Shown: one piece after another, positions 1 to 4,709 of the stretch | Numbering within the stretch: position 1 is the stretch's first letter | How the letters are laid out: each line of letters starts with the position of its first letter | Assembly (NCBI GenBank): GCA_945885485.1 | Contig: CAMCYT010000165.1 | Location: 1 to 5,898, forward strand | Reading direction: 5' to 3' | Source of the DNA: Prosthecobacter debontii | GTDB lineage: Bacteria > Verrucomicrobiota > Verrucomicrobiia > Verrucomicrobiales > Akkermansiaceae | DNA length: 5,898 nucleotides | Program-made: the position numbers and the translations under genes | The notes under the pieces: generated by a model | What the model was told of the DNA's origin: nothing | Seen by the model: the letters and a program-made list of their open reading frames with translations, nothing else | Database searches by the model: none

Positions 1-869
1 ACAGCACGGGCATTCATGATATCAGATGCTTTCATCATCGAAAAGATTCCTACAGCTGTAGCTCCGTATTGCTCGTTCACAGCTCTCATATATTCAGCGA
101 AAGTATTCACAGGAAGAATGAGACGCATCCTCGCCTTCATCATCATAACTTCGTAACTTTCAAACTTCGGCAACTCGCTGGCTTTTTTGATTAACGCCAA
201 AGCTTCATCGTATGAGGCTCGATCTTTAATCGTGTACTCCTTTTCCACAGGCAGCGCGTGTAGCTTCACACCATCCACATAACGTGGAGCGCCCGAACTT
301 CGGCTCACTTTTTCGACCGCATCACCACCGATTTTCCCTGCAGCCCAATAAAGATAGAATGAATTTTCCGTATCGATACGCGCAGCCGTTTCCAGAAAAT
401 CCGGAGGCATTTGCCTTTTATCAGACAAGTAGGCTTGAGCATACTCTATGAAATAAGCCGGATTGGTTGGATCACTTTCCAAGAGCAATTCTTTTTGCCT
501 CAACTCATCGAGGCTCGGATCACCTAACAGAAGTTGCTCTTGCTGCGTCAGTCCAGCAGGCAAAGGACGTGGTCTTGGCTCCTCAAAACTCAATATGTTG
601 CTGATGTCGATGAATGATCTAATGAAAGGCGACTCTACAAATATCGTAAATCCCAGCACCGTCACCGCCACGACCCAGAGCACAATTTTGACTAGTGCCG
701 GAAATCTTCTCCTATCCTGCACTTTCAATCGCTTAAGCATTTGCGGCACGCTTGGATGATCAGGCTCAAAAGTTTCTGCCAAAATCTGCGCCGCAGAAAG
801 TTTCATCTCAACATCATCCGCAAAAGGTTGCGTGACAGTTTCGATGAGTGGATGGGTTTCTGGGAGCAT
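1..869 (-). CDS. Unrecognised single-pass membrane protein, partial (C-terminus beyond left edge)
   Basis: An open frame of 289 codons runs from an ATG at 869 to the left edge without a stop. The only in-frame upstream context is a TAA at 884-882 followed by codons that cannot start, so this ATG is the first usable start. Residues 1-55 are polar and end in a basic patch (KRLKVQDRRR). A hydrophobic stretch at about 57-78 (ALVKIVLWVVAVTVLGFTIFV) is a likely membrane helix. A proline-rich linker (EEPRPRPLPAG) and a helical region follow. Two short stretches there, near residues 132-148 (SDPTNPAYFIEYAQAYL) and 165-178, look TPR-like, and there is another helical hairpin at 218-250. The topology suggests a short cytoplasmic N-terminus and a large extracytoplasmic domain, but polarity is inferred. 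It lies 40 nt after vapC on the same strand and has no clear promoter of its own, so co-transcription with vapBC is possible. I do not recognise the family. That it is a gene is well supported; its function is unknown. Confidence 0.82.
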   Translation of the reverse strand, partial: MLPETHPLIETVTQPFADDVEMKLSAAQILAETFEPDHPSVPQMLKRLKVQDRRRFPALVKIVLWVVAVTVLGFTIFVESPFIRSFIDISNILSFEEPRPRPLPAGLTQQEQLLLGDPSLDELRQKELLLESDPTNPAYFIEYAQAYLSDKRQMPPDFLETAARIDTENSFYLYWAAGKIGGDAVEKVSRSSGAPRYVDGVKLHALPVEKEYTIKDRASYDEALALIKKASELPKFESYEVMMMKARMRLILPVNTFAEYMRAVNEQYGATAVGIFSMMKASDIMNARA

Positions 870-909
870 GCGTATTATTTGTTAGAAATCTTTGCGGTGT
901 TTTCACCCA

Positions 910-1341
910 TCATATCACGACGAGACCTTCTGCCTTAGCTAGCTTTTTTTGATTTTCATCAAATGTGAGAAAGCGTTGCGCTTTCATGCTCAGGGAACTT
1001 GCGACGTGGAGAATATCAAAGCCGCGATGCCCGCTTGTTAGGGTGTGAGTGGCGGAAAGTCGTTTGGCTTCTTCAATCACATCGGCAAGATTGCAGAGAT
1101 GAATCTGGATTCTTCCGCTGGCTTTATCCGCCTCAAACTGCGCCCAAAACAACGCGGCTTCTCCGGGCGCTATGACCCCGCGAAACTCGGCGAATCGCAG
1201 GGCATTTCCCAACTCATATTCCGCCAACGAAGTCAGCGTCAGGGCGGTGCGCTTGGATTTCATCCATGTCACCGCGCGTGGCGTGTTCGCATCGTTTCCG
1301 TAGAGCGAAAACAGGAAGCTCGTGTCTGCCGAGGTCACCAT
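910..1341 (-). CDS. vapC: VapC-like PIN-domain ribonuclease toxin
   Basis: This 143-residue protein has the length and layout of a PIN-domain toxin. The expected acidic catalytic residues are visible: D6 in SADTSFL at the end of strand 1, E43 in EYELGNAL, D109 in GFDILHVASS, and D128 in LTFDENQKKLA. The last two motifs are highly characteristic of VapC. Family knowledge: VapC toxins are Mg2+-dependent endoribonucleases that cut tRNA or rRNA and are held inactive by the cognate antitoxin. The ATG overlaps the antitoxin stop in ATGGTGA (7 nt shared), which is typical toxin-antitoxin translational coupling. There is no good Shine-Dalgarno sequence; only a GGA sits too close to the start. All catalytic positions are intact, so it is probably functional. 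The RNA target cannot be inferred from the sequence. Confidence 0.93.
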   Translation of the reverse strand: MVTSADTSFLFSLYGNDANTPRAVTWMKSKRTALTLTSLAEYELGNALRFAEFRGVIAPGEAALFWAQFEADKASGRIQIHLCNLADVIEEAKRLSATHTLTSGHRGFDILHVASSLSMKAQRFLTFDENQKKLAKAEGLVVI

Positions 1342-1586
1342 TTTCCAGATGCTTCATGAACGATTTCGAGCGATTCTTCCGCACTCAGCACACGCGAGTT
1401 GGAGCGATCCCGTTTCACCGCAGGGCTCTGGGACCAATCGACTTTCTGTGTCGTCGCGCCCTGCTCAGGAATCAACCTGGCAATGACTTTTCCCCTCTGG
1501 GTAATCACGATCTCCTCCCCCGCCCCTATCCAACTTAGCAAGCTGGTGTAGCGGTTTCTCAAATCGCGGACGGTTGCCGTTTTCAT
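1335..1586 (-). CDS. vapB: Phd/YefM-type antitoxin of the VapBC pair
   Basis: This 83-residue protein begins with a recognisable Phd/YefM DNA-binding fold: MKTATVRDLRNRY, followed by GEEIVITQRGKVIARLIPE (about residues 1-42). In this family that domain dimerises and binds the operator. The tail from about 45 to 83 is polar and likely disordered, ending in a short helix (SAEESLEIVHEASGKW) that would fold onto the toxin. Phd-class antitoxins paired with PIN toxins are common and usually annotated as VapB. It is the first gene of the pair and overlaps vapC by 7 nt. The ATG is well fixed, because the conserved MKT-VR-LRN start leaves no room for another. There is no ribosome-binding site, and the predicted transcription start lies within a few bases of the ATG. 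By family rule, the VapBC complex should repress the promoter immediately upstream. Confidence 0.92.
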   Translation of the reverse strand: MKTATVRDLRNRYTSLLSWIGAGEEIVITQRGKVIARLIPEQGATTQKVDWSQSPAVKRDRSNSRVLSAEESLEIVHEASGKW

Positions 1587-1621
1587 GATGCTACATTATG
1601 GTAGCACATGGCTCTTGTCAA
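1587..1621 (-). promoter_or_regulatory. vapBC promoter with overlapping inverted-repeat operator
   Basis: Reading the minus strand, a perfect -35 box TTGACA (1621-1616) is followed after 15 nt by CATAAT (1600-1595), five of six matches to TATAAT. With a 17-nt spacer the -10 would instead be TAATGT. Eight bases separate CATAAT from the vapB ATG, so transcription should begin at or within a few bases of the start codon. An inverted repeat, TGCTAC-N6-GTAGCA (1589-1606), has perfect 6-bp arms and encloses the -10 element. It is the natural candidate for VapBC autorepression. The operator role is inferred from its position. Confidence 0.72.
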
Positions 1622-1630
1622 CCTATTGGA

Positions 1631-1671
1631 CGTTTATAAATCAAAAAACGGCGAATCATGAGTTATAAACG
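1631..1671. repeat. Imperfect 13-bp inverted repeat between the GYF operon and vapBC
   Basis: The left arm CGTTTATAAATCA (1631-1643) pairs with the right arm TGAGTTATAAACG (1659-1671) at 12 of 13 positions, leaving a 15-nt loop. The outer nine base pairs are perfect. It begins 9 nt after the stop of the transpeptidase-fold gene and ends 10 nt before the vapB -35 box. The stem is AT-rich and no T-run follows it on either strand, so it is not a classical intrinsic terminator. It could be a weak terminator, a transcript 3'-end hairpin or a protein-binding site. Confidence 0.6.
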
Positions 1672-1680
1672 GATCATTTA

Positions 1681-2577
1681 CTACTCAAAGGTGTATTGCT
1701 TGTCTTTGACGCCGGTGTTGGGTGGGACGCGATTATGTTCAAATAGGTCGTAACCGGTTTTGAGGTTTTTCCAGAAATCGTAATGTTCGCTGGAGGCGGC
1801 TTTTTGCATGCGTTTTTCGGTCATACGGAAGGGAAAAATGTGGACGCGGAAGAAGGATTGGCCGGCATCGAGGGCGGCTTGGCAGAGGGCGTAAATTTCT
1901 TCGATCTTTTCATCGGTCATAGCGAGGCAGCCGATGGAAACGTTTGAGCCATGAACCATGATGTAGGAGCCGGTGCGGTCGTGGGCGCGGTCGTAGGCGT
2001 TCGGGTAGCCGATGTTAAAGGCGAGGTGAAATGCGCTATCGGGTTTCATGGATTGCTGGCTGGAAAAATAAAATCCCTCGGGAACTTGGCTGTCTCCTTC
2101 AAAAAATTTCGGGCCGAGTTCTCCGCTGGCGGCAACAATGGGATAGGTGCGAAGGAACTCGTAAGTTCCGTCATCGGTTTGTAAAAACACTTCCAGTTCG
2201 CGCTCTTCTTTGAATGCACGGATAAAAACAGGCGCGCCCATTTTCATATTTTTCTCTTTCATAAGTGTCGGTAAATCTAACGAGTCAAGCCGTTGTGACT
2301 CGAGATCGATTTTTTCAGGTTTGTCGAAAATATTTAGAACATCTTCATAAATTGATTTTTTATCCTGATGGGTATTTTTCGGAATCTTCGTATGGAAGTC
2401 ACTAGGCACAGACTCGCGCTTTGTGGATTTCATTTGCGGAATTCGGTGATCTTCATCTGGTAGCTCTATCGGCACCGGCTTCCGTATGGGTTTTTCAATG
2501 TGAAGGAGGTGAGGCAAAACTACGACCACAACGCTACTGACCAGAATAAAAATAAGAATTTGTGTCTTGGAGCGCAT
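1681..2577 (-). CDS. YafK-family (YkuD-fold) L,D-transpeptidase or peptidoglycan amidase, membrane-anchored
   Basis: Numbered from the ATG at 2577, this is a 298-residue protein. A signal anchor lies at about 6-23 (ILIFILVSSVVVVVLPHLL), followed by a polar, proline-rich linker to about residue 100. The catalytic domain then starts with APVFIRAFKEERELEVFL. The active-site motif HGSNVSIGC carries His209 and the nucleophile Cys217 (codon 1929-1927). LGPKFFEGDSQVPEGFY and GYPNAYDRAHDRTGS are distinctive of the YafK branch (COG3034). In that family E. coli YafK (LdtF/DpaA) acts in the periplasm on the peptidoglycan-Braun lipoprotein link. Whether this protein joins or cleaves cannot be told here. 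The frame could also open at a TTG at 2598, adding seven residues and overlapping the upstream gene. I prefer the ATG, 5 nt after that gene's stop. It is the last gene of a three-gene operon and is intact. Confidence 0.9.
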   Translation of the reverse strand: MRSKTQILIFILVSSVVVVVLPHLLHIEKPIRKPVPIELPDEDHRIPQMKSTKRESVPSDFHTKIPKNTHQDKKSIYEDVLNIFDKPEKIDLESQRLDSLDLPTLMKEKNMKMGAPVFIRAFKEERELEVFLQTDDGTYEFLRTYPIVAASGELGPKFFEGDSQVPEGFYFSSQQSMKPDSAFHLAFNIGYPNAYDRAHDRTGSYIMVHGSNVSIGCLAMTDEKIEEIYALCQAALDAGQSFFRVHIFPFRMTEKRMQKAASSEHYDFWKNLKTGYDLFEHNRVPPNTGVKDKQYTFE

Positions 2578-2582
2578 GCTTA

Positions 2583-3389
2583 TTATTTTATCAGGCAATC
2601 ATAGATCTTTTCAGCAAGCCATGCTTCGTTTTCCCATGGCACGCGGTGACCTGCGGTGGGGGCGATGGCTAGGGAAAAGCTTGGGTTTTTCGCGGCGGCT
2701 TCCTGAGCGATAGCGGAAAAATTTTCATCATGCTCACCTGCGATCCAGAGCACGGGGATTTTGATTTCTGGTAGGCGATCCCATAAGCTTTGCTGATTCC
2801 CAACCGACCAATCAACAAAGCTGCGTGCGATTTCGCGGCGACGTTGGATGAGTTTTTTATCCTCACGTTCATCGCGTAGTGCGCCACCGAGGATGGGTTG
2901 GGCGTTCCATGCTGTTAGGAAATCCGCCCATGATTCGGTTAGGGCTCGGGTTGCCCATTGTGCGTCCTTGCTTCGGCGTTGGGCGGCTTCTTGATGATCC
3001 CGCAGGCCAGGGTTTGCGGAAATGATGACAGCTGCATCCCATGGCCCACCTTCTAACAATGCGTGCAGCGCAAGGCGACCGCCCATCGAGTAACCGATCA
3101 GGATGCGGCGCTGACTTCTGGAAACTTCACCTGCGGCATCGGCGTTAAGGCGCTTCCCAAACTCTGGCATGGGCACACTTTCGCATTGGAGAAACCGCCA
3201 GAGATCAACCGCGCGAGTGGATATCCCGTGCTTGGCGAGGCCTGAAGCAAGCGAGCGCCAGTCTGACGCCGCGCCGACGGCACCGTGTAGGCACCAGCAC
3301 TCGATGGACAGGACGGCTTCGTCGGAAGCTTTCGCTGCGCGCTTCACTGCTTGAAGAAGCTCGTCGGTTTGTTTTGTGGTATGGATCAC
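2583..3389 (-). CDS. MenH-like alpha/beta hydrolase
   Basis: This 268-residue alpha/beta hydrolase has an oxyanion-loop HG at residues 35-36 (CLHGAVGAASDW), a nucleophile elbow GYSMGG with Ser101, an acid Asp221 in AGEHDENF, and His248 in TAGHRVPWENEAW. The triad is complete. Several stretches resemble MenH (2-succinyl-6-hydroxy-2,4-cyclohexadiene-1-carboxylate synthase, menaquinone pathway): LIGYSMGGRLALHALL, SANPGLRD, the arginine-rich QRRSKDAQWA and FLTAWNAQPIL. Other small-substrate hydrolases share this pattern and no other men gene is in the window, so MenH activity is only probable. The start is a GTG overlapping the TGA of the upstream membrane gene (GTGA), and the frame ends 5 nt before the transpeptidase-fold gene, so all three are translationally coupled. 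No signal peptide is seen, and the product should be cytoplasmic. The first 28 residues form an N-terminal extension ahead of the core fold. Confidence 0.85.
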   Translation of the reverse strand: MIHTTKQTDELLQAVKRAAKASDEAVLSIECWCLHGAVGAASDWRSLASGLAKHGISTRAVDLWRFLQCESVPMPEFGKRLNADAAGEVSRSQRRILIGYSMGGRLALHALLEGGPWDAAVIISANPGLRDHQEAAQRRSKDAQWATRALTESWADFLTAWNAQPILGGALRDEREDKKLIQRRREIARSFVDWSVGNQQSLWDRLPEIKIPVLWIAGEHDENFSAIAQEAAAKNPSFSLAIAPTAGHRVPWENEAWLAEKIYDCLIK

Positions 3390-4264
3390 CGGTGAATCGG
3401 AATGATGGAAGGGCCTTTCGCGGCTTTTTCCTTGGCCTTTTGCTCTTCTTCTCTCGCCTTTTTCTCTTCGGGAGTTTCGGTCACTTGTTTCGCTTTTGAG
3501 ATGACCTCCTCATATTGAGCGCGATTTTTCTCAATTACTTCATTAAACATTTCTGGGCCTTTGATTGCAACCAATACGCCAGCAGCAATCATAACAATTA
3601 GCGGCAGACTGTAGATGATGGCCAGAATCCAACCGAGCGCCCCGAGTCTTTTATGTTCCGCGTAACCTGGAGGACAGGCGAACAAGCGATAGCCGAGCCA
3701 GATATTTAAAAGTGGAACGAAGATTCCAAAAAACCACAACCGTGACATGGCGAGGTTTTGTAGACGTTGTACAATGGCGAAAATGCACAATAAAACTGGC
3801 AGAAATGCAATGCAGCCAACGACTATAGGGATGATATTTTCTGGCACGACGCCGCCCAGCATTTTCGATCCAAAGTAGAGACCCACATACCAGATGACTG
3901 GAAAAATGTAGACGAAAAAGAAAAATCCACCACGCGATGTCCCCTCCCATTCTTCATCTTCAAAGTTGTTTGAAGGCTCATCCTCAAACTCGCTTTCTTC
4001 GAAAGCTGACTTGGTATCACTTACATCTTTTTTCTTTTTACTGTCTTTTCTCTCTGGACTCTCCGCACTGGTGCTTTTTTCAAACAAGCCCTCGACCTCT
4101 CCCGCTGAGATCCAATCCTCCATCCCGTCTTTCCATGCCATATCCAACCGAGGATTCAACTCATGTAGCTCAACCTTGGCTTTCAGTTCTTCAAGCGAAT
4201 ACGGGCCTGAGCGCTCGCCATCTTGAGTGATAAACCATGGTTTTAAATCTTCGGGTTCTTCCAT
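3386..4264 (-). CDS. GYF_2-domain multi-pass membrane protein
   Basis: This 292-residue protein is the first gene of the three-gene operon. Residues 9-61 form a GYF_2 (DUF4339) domain: PWFITQDGERSGPYSLEEL, then AWKDGMEDWISAGEVEGLF. These domains are small adaptor modules, usually on the cytoplasmic side of bacterial membrane proteins. Residues 62-110 are a charged, low-complexity linker with a lysine cluster followed by an acidic stretch. Four hydrophobic segments follow at about 113-134, 143-165, 175-195 and 209-234. The region QRLQNLAMSRLWFFGIFVPLLN weakly recalls DUF805-like membrane domains. A charged, probably coiled-coil tail (237-283, EEKKAREEEQKAKEKAAK) ends the protein. The ATG at 4264 sits 35 nt from a perfect TTGACA with no ribosome-binding site. 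The specific role is unknown. An adaptor that recruits a partner to the membrane is inference only. Confidence 0.85.
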   Translation of the reverse strand: MEEPEDLKPWFITQDGERSGPYSLEELKAKVELHELNPRLDMAWKDGMEDWISAGEVEGLFEKSTSAESPERKDSKKKKDVSDTKSAFEESEFEDEPSNNFEDEEWEGTSRGGFFFFVYIFPVIWYVGLYFGSKMLGGVVPENIIPIVVGCIAFLPVLLCIFAIVQRLQNLAMSRLWFFGIFVPLLNIWLGYRLFACPPGYAEHKRLGALGWILAIIYSLPLIVMIAAGVLVAIKGPEMFNEVIEKNRAQYEEVISKAKQVTETPEEKKAREEEQKAKEKAAKGPSIIPIHR

Positions 4265-4299
4265 GATAACTGCTTATCAGAGAGAACTGGTGCTGTCAA
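4265..4299 (-). promoter_or_regulatory. Promoter of the GYF-hydrolase-transpeptidase operon
   Basis: On the minus strand a perfect TTGACA (4299-4294) is followed after 15 nt by GATAAG (4278-4273), four of six matches to TATAAT, then 8 nt to the ATG. The same spacing occurs at the vapB promoter. A short palindrome GATAA-N4-TTATC (4265-4278) covers the -10 box and abuts the start codon. If the transcription start is at the usual distance, the mRNA is leaderless or nearly so. The -10 match is modest; the -35 match and the position are the stronger evidence. Confidence 0.6.
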
Positions 4300-4373
4300 C
4301 TTGGTCGCGCTGATTTTGCCCTGCTGTGAAATCGTCCTCGACTCGTTTCCGCATCTTATTTCTTCTCTAAAAA

Positions 4374-4616
4374 ATGTTCAAATCGATTGCCTCCATCTGC
4401 CTATTTGCAACTGCCGCCTGTGCTCCAAGTGCAAATGACAAACAGAACCAAGGTTGGCATGACTACATCTGAACCACCATCGTTGTGGCTGCGCTTTACT
4501 ACTCAGGGCTCGAACTGGATGCCGTGCAACGCAACGGCGTTTTAGATCTGGTTTCACCCAAACAGGTAGTGACCAGCAAAGGAATGATCATTGCGCTGCC
4601 GGATGTGAAGTTTTAG
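4374..4616 (+). pseudogene. Small exported or lipoprotein-like reading frame with an in-frame TGA
   Basis: An ATG at 4374 opens a frame of 32 codons beginning MFKSIASICLFATAACAPSA. This is a short signal peptide with a Cys at position 16 that loosely resembles a lipobox (TAAC, with an unusual Thr at -3). The frame stops at a TGA (4470-4472) just after NQGWHDYI. The same frame then stays open for another 47 codons, reading TTIVVAALYYSGLELDAVQR and ending VTSKGMIIALPDVKF before a TAG at 4614-4616. The downstream part looks like coding sequence in composition. The simplest reading is one roughly 80-residue protein in which a sense codon, perhaps TGG, became TGA. Alternatives are a genuine 32-residue peptide followed by unrelated sequence, a sequencing error, or readthrough. 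I recognise no family. It lies alone between two divergent units, with no clear promoter or ribosome-binding site. Confidence 0.45.
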
Positions 4617-4669
4617 CGCGTAGTTTGCCGAGAGAATAATTTTCCCTCTTCAATTATCTCAATATTTCA

Positions 4670-4697
4670 TTGGCAATTGGTATTTCCTGACTACTGT
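4670..4697 (+). promoter_or_regulatory. Weak candidate promoter for the radical SAM gene
   Basis: TTGGCA (4670-4675) is followed after 16 nt by TACTGT (4692-4697), ending 12 nt before the ATG at 4710. The -35 match is good at five of six, but the -10 matches only the TAnnnT skeleton. If real, the leader would be about five bases. The surrounding region (4617-4709) is AT-rich and otherwise holds no gene, and I see no terminator after the preceding small frame. Confidence 0.25.
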
Positions 4698-4709
4698 TCA
4701 TTAGAACTT

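Noticed and set aside
463..938. Plus-strand open frames opposite the left-edge membrane gene
   Set aside because: The minus strand carries a longer continuous frame with a membrane helix and coherent composition; the plus frames look like its complement.
1631..1680. Rho-independent terminator after the transpeptidase-fold gene
   Set aside because: The stem is AT-rich, the loop is long and no T-run follows the right arm on either strand; it is reported as an inverted repeat only.
1975..1998. A 12-bp tandem direct repeat (GCGGTCGTGGGC, then GCGGTCGTAGGC)
   Set aside because: It encodes the two DR(A/T) units of AYDRAHDRTG in the YafK-type domain, a conserved protein motif, so it needs no separate explanation.
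2578..2598. TTG start for the transpeptidase-fold gene
   Set aside because: It adds seven residues overlapping the upstream gene; the ATG at 2577 sits better, directly before the membrane anchor and 5 nt after the upstream stop.
3937..4230. Plus-strand open frames opposite the GYF_2 gene
   Set aside because: They are antisense shadows of a well-supported coding region, rich in Ser/Pro/Leu and with no recognisable domain.
4470..4472. TGA read as tryptophan (alternative genetic code)
   Set aside because: TGA is the natural terminator of vapB, vapC and the GYF_2 gene in this window, so a code change is not credible.
4470..4500. Selenocysteine insertion at the in-frame TGA
   Set aside because: Only a 4-bp stem lies after the codon, and there is no redox motif or known selenoprotein family around it.
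4459..4545. A 28-codon frame starting with ATG inside the interrupted small gene
   Set aside because: It is short, in a different frame, has no signal or motif, and is less convincing than the continuous frame on both sides of the TGA.
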